A stretch of DNA of 52,574 nt from CAYWXK01 sp964462515. GTDB taxonomy: Bacteria; Planctomycetota; Phycisphaerae; Sedimentisphaerales; Anaerobacaceae. Below the pieces are notes generated by a model that was given only the letters and a program-made list of their open reading frames with translations, did no database searches and had not been told where the DNA came from. Numbering within the stretch: the first letter of the stretch is position 1; each line of letters begins with the position of its first letter. The translations under genes were made by a program, and so were the position numbers. Positions 16,661 through 25,422 of this stretch are shown piece after piece. Where the stretch lies: contig CAYWXK010000028.1 of NCBI GenBank assembly GCA_964462515.1, positions 1 to 52,574 on the forward strand, written 5' to 3'.

Positions 16661-19078
16661 TTAAGGATTTACGGCCATATTGTAGATTCGAACGTCGTCA
16701 ATAAGGCCGGACCAGAAAGTTCCAGCACCGAGGCTTTTGCCTGCACCGAGATAGAGACCTTTATTTGAAGAGACCAGATTAGCAAGAGGATTGGAATCTT
16801 CAGCGACTTTAATACCATCTGCGTAGAGACGGCGGCGAGAGCCGTCCCAGGTAACGACGATACAGTGCCATTCACCATCGGTGATTACAAATTCCGAGAC
16901 AAGAGGAGAAGTGGATGGACTGCCATCTGTTAAGGCGGTCATAAGTTTGCCCCCTGTTGGGTCTGCGCAAAGCCAATCTTTCCCAGCAGGCAAAAGGAAG
17001 GTGGATTGTTGAGATAAAACTACCTGTCCCGAAGCGCCTCCTTGAATCCATGCTAAGGCGGAGAAGTTACTATCCGCAAGATTTAGAACAAAGGCTGTGC
17101 TGACGTAATCATTTGTTCCATCGAATTGTAGCGCTCCATTTATCTTACCGCCGGTGGGCTGCCAGATAGGCCCACCATAGAGTGTTCCATTCTTATTGCT
17201 GATGCTATCGTAGGCGATAGTGCCTTCCGTTTCATCCAATTTCCAGTGGGCGAGCAGGTTGGGGTCCGGGATTTCCGTCAGCCAATACTCACCCATAAGG
17301 GCAAGGTCCTGGACATCCACAGCGCCGTCAGGTCGTGGCACAGGGCCTATGTCACCCCGCAAATCATCTGTCTTCCAACACGCGGCAAGCACTGAAAAAT
17401 CTCTGAGATCCACTTTCCAATCGTTGTTCAGGTCGGCCCGCTTGGCCAAGACCATATCCAGCGCTGCCCGCGCATCGACGCGGCCCCAGCCGTAGTAATC
17501 ATCCCGGCCGGGAGCGCCCAGGTCCTTCGCAGACCGCTCAAGGAAGTGCCGAACCTCGTCACCGGTGAGGTTCGGCTCGATAGAGAAAATCAGAGCTGCC
17601 ACACCAGCAGCAATGGGAGTCGCTGCAGAGGCACCACCCATCTTGTCAGTATAATCAAGTATGGCTGGACTTCTGTTGTTGATGCCAGAAGTACCGAAGA
17701 TATCCGTGGTCCAAATATTGCCGAAAAAGCCATATTGACCCTGTTCGTTATAGACGGCCCCACTCGGTGCGACGATGTCTAATTCAGGGCCATAATGGCT
17801 GTAGTCCCAGCGTTGGTCATTGTGATCTGTTGCCGCAACAGCGATGACTTCTGGATACTTTGTCGGATATCTAAGAGGACCGCCCTCGTTGCCCGCTGGA
17901 AAGAAGACGGCACAACCTTTACCATTACGCCCCATTCCACTTGGTTTGGTGACATCCACGATAGCGGACTGAATAATTGGTGTGGGGTTTGTGCCCCAAT
18001 CCCAACTATTGCTGAAAATGTCAGCACCGTTGGTCGCTGCCCACCGAAAGGCCGTCCCAATGTCGGACTGGGTGATCCAGCGTCCTGTCCCATCAGCGCG
18101 GAAGCCACATATCCGGATGGGCATGATCTTGCAGTTCCATGTAACCCCACTAACACCGATGCTGTTGTTTCCTTGTGCACATATAAGCCCTGCACAGGCG
18201 GTGCCGTGCGCGTTGCCCGGGTGGTCAAGTGACGGGTCCGGCTGAGCATCGTTGTCAAGAAAATCGTATCCAGGCACCAGGTTGTTGATCAGATCAGGAT
18301 GATGAGTGTCGGCGCCACAGTCAAGAACGGCGATCACGATATTCGGATCTCCTGTTGTTATCTCCCACGCCTCCGGCGCGCGAATATCCGCGCCCGGTAT
18401 TCCACCGGACTGACCGGTGTTGTTCAGATGCCACTGATTAAGGAAATATTCATCGTTGGGCATAACCTGGCCACAAAGCTTCGGTTGAGACGCGGTATTC
18501 GGCGCCGCCCATTCTATCCATTCAACGTTATTGAGGTTCTCCAACGCTGTGAAAACCGCATCAGCATCAGGCCCAAGGACTTGCATCAGATACTCCTGTG
18601 TCGTGAACTCCATCGGCTTGATTACGGACAGGGACATAGACTCGCAGAGGAAATGAACCTGCCTCGCATCGACTTTAGGATGAACGCGAAGGACAATCTC
18701 AGGAATGATAGCTACCATCTCGCCGTTGGATGAGAACAGCGGTGCGGCATATTCGGCTGCTCCGTTGTAAATCAGTTCGGCTATGACCGCATCGTTACTG
18801 GATGCGGGGCCATCATTCTCCACTATCCAGATGCCGTGACGGTCCAGGCCGCCAATGGGCTGGACCTGGCCTTCTTCGAGAAACAGCGTCCCGGCTAAAG
18901 CGCTGATTCCTGCTTTCGTCTTAGCCTGTTTAACTACATAACCCTTTTCGCCTTGCGGGACGAATCGAAGCTGCTCGTTGCCTACCGTCAGAACGTACTC
19001 TTTAGCCGGGCTTTGGGCAGGCCATAAAACGAGCACTACCAACAGTAACGAAATTTTCCAATCATTAAACCATTTCAT
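16661..19078 (-). CDS. Secreted subtilisin-family (S8) protease with dockerin and LamG domains
   Basis: The start at 19078 (MKWFNDWKISLLLVVLVLW) has GGGATGG upstream and opens with a signal peptide; the frame extends ten codons further without support. Residues about 60-200 form a propeptide-like region (VRVHPKV-type strands, ENLNNVEWIEWAAPN). The S8 catalytic domain follows: Asp253 in VIAVLDCGADTHHPD, His291 in NAHGTACAG and Ser484 in GGASAATPIAAG (GASAA replaces the common GTSMA). Then come a dockerin-like pair (ADLNNDWKVDLRDFSVLAACW, GAVDVQDLALMGEYW) and a C-terminal LamG domain (LLAHWKLDETEGTIAYDS...GLIDDVRIYNMAVNP). It should cleave extracellular proteins, and LamG suggests glycan or protein binding. 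The protein ends abruptly after the DDVRIYN motif, as does the LamG scrap at 19275. Confidence 0.92.
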   Translation of the reverse strand: MKWFNDWKISLLLVVLVLWPAQSPAKEYVLTVGNEQLRFVPQGEKGYVVKQAKTKAGISALAGTLFLEEGQVQPIGGLDRHGIWIVENDGPASSNDAVIAELIYNGAAEYAAPLFSSNGEMVAIIPEIVLRVHPKVDARQVHFLCESMSLSVIKPMEFTTQEYLMQVLGPDADAVFTALENLNNVEWIEWAAPNTASQPKLCGQVMPNDEYFLNQWHLNNTGQSGGIPGADIRAPEAWEITTGDPNIVIAVLDCGADTHHPDLINNLVPGYDFLDNDAQPDPSLDHPGNAHGTACAGLICAQGNNSIGVSGVTWNCKIMPIRICGFRADGTGRWITQSDIGTAFRWAATNGADIFSNSWDWGTNPTPIIQSAIVDVTKPSGMGRNGKGCAVFFPAGNEGGPLRYPTKYPEVIAVAATDHNDQRWDYSHYGPELDIVAPSGAVYNEQGQYGFFGNIWTTDIFGTSGINNRSPAILDYTDKMGGASAATPIAAGVAALIFSIEPNLTGDEVRHFLERSAKDLGAPGRDDYYGWGRVDARAALDMVLAKRADLNNDWKVDLRDFSVLAACWKTDDLRGDIGPVPRPDGAVDVQDLALMGEYWLTEIPDPNLLAHWKLDETEGTIAYDSISNKNGTLYGGPIWQPTGGKINGALQFDGTNDYVSTAFVLNLADSNFSALAWIQGGASGQVVLSQQSTFLLPAGKDWLCADPTGGKLMTALTDGSPSTSPLVSEFVITDGEWHCIVVTWDGSRRRLYADGIKVAEDSNPLANLVSSNKGLYLGAGKSLGAGTFWSGLIDDVRIYNMAVNP

Positions 19079-19108
19079 TTCACACCATCCCGTCTGCTCT
19101 TTGAGCAA

Positions 19109-19240
19109 TGTAGGGTGGGGCTTTCATCCTTCGCAGTGCCTACTCCGCCGAAGCGGCTGCGAAGGCTGGAAGCTCTGCTACGGAGAATGGATGCCCCACC
19201 AATTTAATTTCTATTCCGGTGGGCTAAAGCCCACCCTACA
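19109..19240. repeat. MITE/REP-like element with inverted ends
   Basis: Terminal arms TGTAGGGTGGGGC (19109-) and GCCCACCCTACA (ending 19240) are inverted copies. Inside are CCTTCGCAG...CTGCGAAGG (9-bp stem) and the palindrome GGTGGGCTAAAGCCCACC at 19218-19235. No coding capacity. This type of palindrome is frequent in intergenic planctomycete DNA. It lies upstream of the protease start at 19078 and may carry or displace its promoter. Confidence 0.7.
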
Positions 19241-19274
19241 ATCTGAGCGGCAAGACAAATAAATGCTAAGTTTC

Positions 19275-19358
19275 CTACGGGCTCACGACCCGGTTATATA
19301 TGCGGACGTCGTCAATCAGGCCAGACCAGAAAGAGCCTGTGGTGAGGGTTCTGCCGGC
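19275..19358 (-). pseudogene. LamG domain C-terminal scrap
   Basis: Twenty-seven codons and a stop encode AGRTLTTGSFWSGLIDDVRI followed by YNRVVSP, the typical end of a LamG/concanavalin domain, nearly the same as the end of the protease at 16661 (FWSGLIDDVRIYN). It has no upstream domain in frame. It starts just after the stop of the 1,901-residue protease, in a different frame. It is likely a leftover of a LamG domain once fused to that gene or of a duplicated copy. Confidence 0.65.
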
Positions 19359-19363
19359 ACACT

Positions 19364-22300
19364 TTACTGCAGCCAGCGTAGAGCGAATTCAGCCAGTTCA
19401 TAGAAACCGACCTTGCCATCCTTATTTGCGTCAGCTCCACTGCACCAGTTGTTTTCTAAGCTACAATTCTCGGCCTGCCAGTATGATGTAAGTATGGAAT
19501 AATCGGCAAAATCGGTATCACAATCATTGTCGATATCGTCAGACAAACCATACCCTGATAGGTTACTTTCCACAAAGTAAAGAGGTAGTCCATTACCTTC
19601 TGATAGCCCGGCAAGTCCGTCGCCAGCAGAGATACCCAGCCAGGTTAGCCTTATCTTGCCGCTATAAAACAATTCTATCTGGAAGCTGTTGGTGCTGGTC
19701 AAACCGGTCTCTGGAACGTTCTGGAATGTTACTACAATCCTGTCGCCAGCTTGCTGATAGGAAATCGTGCCGCCTGCCGAAGGATCCAAATCGTCAAACA
19801 AAGCCGATATTCGTGGCAGCGCAAAGTGATTTTCAAAGTTCTCAAGGTAACTAGTATCGCCGGATACGAAAGTGATATATCCGTTGCTTCCGATATAAAT
19901 TGTGTCATAGCTTGTGCCATAAAAGTCAAACCGCTCACTGCCCAGGTTTATTTGTTTGTAATCATCGTCTCTAAGCTGGACGTTTGTCCCGCCGGCAGGG
20001 TCAACAGGAAACCTGGTCGCTTCACTACGGCACGCTCGATAATAGTTGCCTGAGCCGTCAGGCACTAATGTTAGTGTCTGGTTCGCCAAATCAAAGCGAT
20101 TGGGGTCTTGCGGGTCAAACGGATACTCGAAGCTGAAAGCTTCTGTAAAGTAGTCAACCTCCTCAACAGTCATTGTCACCGGAATGATTATGTCAGGCGT
20201 GTATATGTCGTTGCTATAAACTATAATCCGACCCTTGTAAGTTCCAAGCGGTCGATTGGCGTCAAAAACACAATTGACATCGTTCACCCCACCAGGCCAA
20301 ATATTACCACCATTGGGCACGAAATCAATCCATGCTGCCTCTGTTTCAAGAATAGCTCTGTGCAGGTTAAGTCGTCCGCCCGAGACGCATCGTCCAGCCA
20401 ATGTCGGTAGTGGGTCAACCGTCCGCATAATGAGGTCCTTTACCTCCAGATGCGACAGCGATGGACTAACAGACCAGATAAGGGCACAGGCACCAGTTAC
20501 ATGAGGAGAAGCCATCGATGTTCCGTGCATATAGGCGTATCTCCCCTCTTTGAAGCAACTGTAGATTTCACAATCAGAATCACCGCCTGGTGCACCAAGG
20601 TCAATTGAGGTTGGTCCATAGTTTGAATGCACCGATAATTTGTCATCATAGCGAGTTGACAATACTGCAATGACATTATCCAAGCTATAACAGGCCGGAT
20701 AGTGTGGGTTAATATCATCATTGTTGCCCTGGTCATTGCCTGCGGAAGCGACAAAGAGAATTCCTTTGTTTCCCGCAGCCCTTATGGCGTCTTCAAGACC
20801 TCTGCTGTAGCCGTCACCCCAGGAGCTATTCATTACTTTCGCACCCATAAGTGTAGCGTATTGAACAGCAGCGATTGCATCGGAGTCCCAACCACTACCC
20901 CCTTCATCAAGAAATTTCACCGCCATCATCTTTACTTTCCAGCATACACCTACCACACCTATGCCATTGTTGCCCACAGCGCCTATTGTTCCCGCAACGT
21001 GTGTGCCATGACCGTTATCGTCAATGGGGTCGCCATCACTGTTGCAAAAATCGTAACCGTAAATATCGTCTATATAACCATTTCTGTCATCATCAAGACC
21101 TGGACTTCCGTTAGATTCGGCTTTATTAATCCACATATTTGCTGCCAGGTCGGGATGCCGATAGTCAACTCCGGTATCGATAACCGCTACGATTGTCTCC
21201 CTATCGCCGCCGGTTGCCACCTCCCATGCTTGTGGTGCATTTACATCTGCACCGGGCGTCCCGCCGGTCTCACCTGTATTGTGCAGGTTCCACAGCAGGT
21301 TAAACATCGGGTCGTTGGGAATGACTGAGTGTGCCTTATATTTATAGTTCGGCTCAACATACAGAACATCTTCTCTCTCGCCAAATATTTTTAGCGCATC
21401 CGCTACGGTCATTCCTTCAGGCAGTCGTATCAAGCACAACCCTGGCACGATTGTATATTGCTGCTCAATAGTAGCTCCAAGACTGCTTAGCAACGCATTA
21501 ACGTTGCTTGAATTCATAATATTTGGTTCACCAGCATCTGCTTCCACCTGGGGTGCAAAACGGACAAGTACCTCAGTCTCAGAATGAGGAATTTCCAGTA
21601 GCGCAGCAATTTCAGTTTGGAATTTGTTACCTGTTGTGTTAACGTCGTTAATTTCTGTGTCGAAGTTTGTGCCGGCTTCCTTTTGCGAAGCCAGGAAGAA
21701 ACTTACTTCACGGCTTCTGAGATTAAACACTAAGTTTGCATCGCCTATGTTTTCGACAGCCAGATTTTCAATTTGCACCTCTCCACATAGCATAGTTAGG
21801 TTAAATGATTGAGGCCTTACACAAACCTTTGGTTGGGTTTGCACATTCAAAGTAACCATGCGTTTGTGCACCGCCTCGGTAGTGAGATCGGTGAAAATCA
21901 ATCGGCCGATATACTTCCCTGCCGGCATAGTATCCGCTTGAGAGTTGGGTGAAACAACAACTGTGGTTGATTCTCCGGGTTTGATGCTGCCGCTTGTCTG
22001 GTTGGCATTCAGCCACGGCACATTCTTCAGCTCAACAGTCCAGCTAATAACCATCGGGCCGGTATTTGTCAAACGATACGGTTTATTTGAAGGCAGGAAA
22101 GGCCCGCCAGGATGACCGTAGAACTCAAAATCTTCCGCAGGAAAAACTGCCAGCCAGTCAGGTATGCCTCTGCCTTGTAATAGGACATCAATCTTCCCCT
22201 CATCTTCGTCATTGCTTCTTATAACAACCGTAGAATCGTATTCGTTAACCTCCATCGGCTCAAAAATTACATCAAATGGTATAGATTCTACAGGCGGTAT

Positions 22301-25069
22301 GACCACCGGCAAATCAGGAACGCCCTCCAATCTGAACACTGGTAAAGATATGGATACGTTATCTACGAACCAGTCATCATATATCTTATCGGGGTCACGA
22401 CTACCAATACTTCTAATTCGCAATCTAAAGTTCTCGTGATATGCCCCAGATGGTAACGTAACGGCCGATTCGGTGAAACTTGTCATATTCGGCCCGGCTC
22501 CTAAATGACGGCGCAGCTCTACCCAGTTCATACCGTTCCAGTAATCAATTATAAGGTCATCATTGGGGTCGGGACGGTCGCCTCCGCCTGTCCTTTCCCA
22601 CCAGTATCTCAATTCTGCTCCGCTCCGCCCAGAAAGGTCAATAACGCATGACTCTACCGCATCTGAGCCATTTGGATGACCGTTCAAACGCAAAGAATAA
22701 GGCGGGGATGGTTTTCCCAATCCGACATCGTCAATAGTCGGAACGCCACTGGTGCTTGTCCAGTTCTCCTGGTCCAATATATTCTTTGAGAACGCATCAA
22801 AGAAACCTTTAGATAAGACTGTTGGAGTTGAGATTTCAGAGACTACCAGCTCGTGGTTTGGACTAATATTCCAGACCCTAATTTGTCCTGGAGATGACTG
22901 TCTTACGACAACATCTCCAAATGGCATATTCAGGTCTTCTAATGGGAAAATACTATCCCTTACCAAAATCTCTTGCGGAATTGGTATTACTTGCAGTCTG
23001 ACGACCCTAATCTCATTATATCCGCTGGTTACATTTGTGAATCTGATTACATCATTGTAATTACCTACAGGCAAGTTGTTGGCATCTGCGGTAATCGTAA
23101 CTACAACTGCCTGAGAATCACCGCCGCCGGGGCTGCGATAAGGGGCAAGAGTGCCGTTATCGGGCTCCACTTTAAGCCAGGACTGCGTTACCGTTGCAGC
23201 CCATTGAATAGGAACGGCCCCAACGTTCGTAACAGTGTAACTCTGGCTTGCGGGAGTGAAACCTCCCACCCGATTACCTGAAAAGTCCACGCCTCGTGAT
23301 GGTGACACCCATAAATCATCTTTTAGAAGCGGCAGGTTTAATACAGCATTACCTACAACTCTATCCTGGTTGGAATTAGACTCATAATAATCATGGCCGA
23401 TAAGCACTACATGCCCATGCCCTATCATTTTATGGATAACCACCGGGCCAGAGCCGGTCTTTTCTACTATTACCCGGCCCTCGATAGTGTAATAGTTAGA
23501 GCTGTTGCGACTGGCAGTATAAGGACTGGATACTCCCTGAACGATAGGGTCATCTGGAGCTACTACGTTTACAGACTGAGCGCTGAAATTCGAGCTTGTA
23601 GTAATATTCATTAAACCGCTTCCGGTGAGAATGCCGTATTTCTGGTTGTAATCACAATGAACTATAATTCCTCCCTGACTAACAAAATTCTGCAGGGTAG
23701 GGGCCCACGCTTTGCCGATATTGAACAACGTGGCTAATGTTGTTTTCTCCTGCTCCGGAATAAGCAATACTTGGTGTCCTGGCAGCATTGAAGACAGTTT
23801 GGTGTAATCGTCCAACATTGTAGTTGAAAAGTTAGTCCCGATAGAATCAATGGCTTTTATTGTATTGTCGTATTCGCCGCCTGTTGACACATACTGAGTA
23901 TAGACCAGCACTCTTCGTATCCCAATCAAAAGCTTTACATATCGTTTATGAACCACTCCGGCGGTTAGATTTGTGAAACTCACTGGGCCGATATGAGTGC
24001 CCTGAGGTAAAATATTGGCATTTGCATTGATAGAAACGGTAACCGTCGTGCTTTTACCAGCCAGCAGGCTTCCGGTCTTCGGGTTGACATCCAGCCAGGG
24101 CACGTTTGGCTCCACAGCCCAGTTAAGTGCAGTAGCACCACCATTTGTAAGTGTATATACTACGCTGGGCGGGTCAAAAGGCCCTCCTTCTTTGCCCGCT
24201 GAAATAGAATCTTCTGATGGCGTAATTTGCAGGTTATCAAGAGAAACCGGTTTTAGATTGACCAGATTCATATATTCACCTACCGACAGACCTCGCAAAG
24301 CCACACTATTGAGATTGCCTGTTACTAATGAATCAATAATGCCTCTGGCCTCTTCAAAAGAAGCTGCACGATTTTTTTCTTGAACGGCAAAGGTAACAAA
24401 TGCAATGGTTTGACCGGGCTTAATAACCACATTGTCATACCGCCAGGTGAGGCGGTCGCCTTGTCCTCCGTATGGTCCCCCAGACAGTTCAACATAATCT
24501 ATCGACTCAGGAGCTCCTGTAAGGTACATAATATGGGCCAGTGAAGGGTCTTCCGAGCTGTCCCAGGTGTCATCTGTGGCAAACCATTGGTCTGTTAGGT
24601 CAACGGTAGTATCACCATTATCACTACCAGTGACCTCTGTCGAGGCATCAGACCCGAGGTTACTAAAGTATTCGACACTTACAGTGATAGGTGAGGTTGT
24701 AGGATTGTAGAGTGAATCATACCATCGGCCAAAGTTTCCCAGCACCCCATCCTTTGTCGCAGGTACATAAAGCTTACGGGTAACACGCAATCCGCCGAGT
24801 ATCTCAGTAGTGCCAATGATATTTCGGCCTGATATTGTAAGATTACTCGCATTATAATTTACACCATTAATCCTTAACAAATATGCACCATCATAAGCAT
24901 CACTCGACCCCTCCGAAATACAGGTTCCATCGCCGGTGGATACGTCATATATAAAGCCCTCAGGGCCGGTAAGAGTTTCAAGCGTGGAACCATTACAAGG
25001 TAAGGCCTGTAATGCGAGAATCGCTGACATCACTGTTACGAGATAATAAGTGTAATTTTGAGTTGCCAT
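19364..25069 (-). CDS. Very large secreted subtilase with BACON-type repeats and C-terminal dockerin
   Basis: 1,901 residues. The start is supported by AGGAGG seven bases upstream and a signal peptide. Order: beta-rich N-terminal domain; BACON-like Ig repeats with recurrent NWAVEPNVPWLDVNPKTGSL / QWAATVTQSWLKVEPDNGTL motifs; a glutamine-amidotransferase-like fold between the first two (YTQYVSTGGEYDNTIKAID...GGIIVHCDY); a jelly-roll region; another Ig repeat; an I9-type propeptide (EVLVRFAPQVEAD...REDVLYVEPNYKYKAHS); and an S8 protease domain with Asp near residue 1298 (IVAVIDTGVDYRHPD), His near 1352 (DNGHGTHVAG) and Ser near 1517 (GTSMASPHV). The end is a beta domain and a dockerin-like pair (DIDNDCDTDFADYSILTSYW...DANKDGKVGFYELAEF). 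The catalytic triad is intact. It probably processes extracellular or surface proteins. Transcribed from the promoter at 25177-25205. Confidence 0.92.
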   Translation of the reverse strand: MATQNYTYYLVTVMSAILALQALPCNGSTLETLTGPEGFIYDVSTGDGTCISEGSSDAYDGAYLLRINGVNYNASNLTISGRNIIGTTEILGGLRVTRKLYVPATKDGVLGNFGRWYDSLYNPTTSPITVSVEYFSNLGSDASTEVTGSDNGDTTVDLTDQWFATDDTWDSSEDPSLAHIMYLTGAPESIDYVELSGGPYGGQGDRLTWRYDNVVIKPGQTIAFVTFAVQEKNRAASFEEARGIIDSLVTGNLNSVALRGLSVGEYMNLVNLKPVSLDNLQITPSEDSISAGKEGGPFDPPSVVYTLTNGGATALNWAVEPNVPWLDVNPKTGSLLAGKSTTVTVSINANANILPQGTHIGPVSFTNLTAGVVHKRYVKLLIGIRRVLVYTQYVSTGGEYDNTIKAIDSIGTNFSTTMLDDYTKLSSMLPGHQVLLIPEQEKTTLATLFNIGKAWAPTLQNFVSQGGIIVHCDYNQKYGILTGSGLMNITTSSNFSAQSVNVVAPDDPIVQGVSSPYTASRNSSNYYTIEGRVIVEKTGSGPVVIHKMIGHGHVVLIGHDYYESNSNQDRVVGNAVLNLPLLKDDLWVSPSRGVDFSGNRVGGFTPASQSYTVTNVGAVPIQWAATVTQSWLKVEPDNGTLAPYRSPGGGDSQAVVVTITADANNLPVGNYNDVIRFTNVTSGYNEIRVVRLQVIPIPQEILVRDSIFPLEDLNMPFGDVVVRQSSPGQIRVWNISPNHELVVSEISTPTVLSKGFFDAFSKNILDQENWTSTSGVPTIDDVGLGKPSPPYSLRLNGHPNGSDAVESCVIDLSGRSGAELRYWWERTGGGDRPDPNDDLIIDYWNGMNWVELRRHLGAGPNMTSFTESAVTLPSGAYHENFRLRIRSIGSRDPDKIYDDWFVDNVSISLPVFRLEGVPDLPVVIPPVESIPFDVIFEPMEVNEYDSTVVIRSNDEDEGKIDVLLQGRGIPDWLAVFPAEDFEFYGHPGGPFLPSNKPYRLTNTGPMVISWTVELKNVPWLNANQTSGSIKPGESTTVVVSPNSQADTMPAGKYIGRLIFTDLTTEAVHKRMVTLNVQTQPKVCVRPQSFNLTMLCGEVQIENLAVENIGDANLVFNLRSREVSFFLASQKEAGTNFDTEINDVNTTGNKFQTEIAALLEIPHSETEVLVRFAPQVEADAGEPNIMNSSNVNALLSSLGATIEQQYTIVPGLCLIRLPEGMTVADALKIFGEREDVLYVEPNYKYKAHSVIPNDPMFNLLWNLHNTGETGGTPGADVNAPQAWEVATGGDRETIVAVIDTGVDYRHPDLAANMWINKAESNGSPGLDDDRNGYIDDIYGYDFCNSDGDPIDDNGHGTHVAGTIGAVGNNGIGVVGVCWKVKMMAVKFLDEGGSGWDSDAIAAVQYATLMGAKVMNSSWGDGYSRGLEDAIRAAGNKGILFVASAGNDQGNNDDINPHYPACYSLDNVIAVLSTRYDDKLSVHSNYGPTSIDLGAPGGDSDCEIYSCFKEGRYAYMHGTSMASPHVTGACALIWSVSPSLSHLEVKDLIMRTVDPLPTLAGRCVSGGRLNLHRAILETEAAWIDFVPNGGNIWPGGVNDVNCVFDANRPLGTYKGRIIVYSNDIYTPDIIIPVTMTVEEVDYFTEAFSFEYPFDPQDPNRFDLANQTLTLVPDGSGNYYRACRSEATRFPVDPAGGTNVQLRDDDYKQINLGSERFDFYGTSYDTIYIGSNGYITFVSGDTSYLENFENHFALPRISALFDDLDPSAGGTISYQQAGDRIVVTFQNVPETGLTSTNSFQIELFYSGKIRLTWLGISAGDGLAGLSEGNGLPLYFVESNLSGYGLSDDIDNDCDTDFADYSILTSYWQAENCSLENNWCSGADANKDGKVGFYELAEFALRWLQ

Positions 25070-25176
25070 AACTTGCCTCCTTTATCTATAGCCCTTTTCC
25101 TTTAAGATTATTGATTCTCACTCGTTGTAGCAAAGGACCGGTTTTTCGTTAAATTGCACAAAATTTATTATATTTA

Positions 25177-25205
25177 ATTTTATATGACTTTTTTCTAAAA
25201 GTCAA
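25177..25205 (-). promoter_or_regulatory. Sigma-70-type promoter for the 1,901-residue protease
   Basis: On the minus strand, TTGACT (25205-25200), a 17-bp spacer and TAAAAT (25182-25177), followed by an AT-rich stretch and about 100 nt of leader before the start at 25069. The remaining intergenic DNA to 25422 holds no gene that I can see. Confidence 0.65.
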
Positions 25206-25422
25206 GAGAATTATGGGACATTTTGTAAGTCATTGATTACAAACGACTTAGGCCTTAAATTGTTTGAACCACAACAGGTTTGACAATCTTATTTCTGGTA
25301 TTAAAAAGCAGTTTTCCCTGCTTAGCGACCGCCTGAAAGGTTAGCCATATACTATGGTGACAGTCGTCTGAACTGAAAGGCGTACAGGTCAGCGTCTCTC
25401 TGAGTTCTGATATTTTGGCTCG

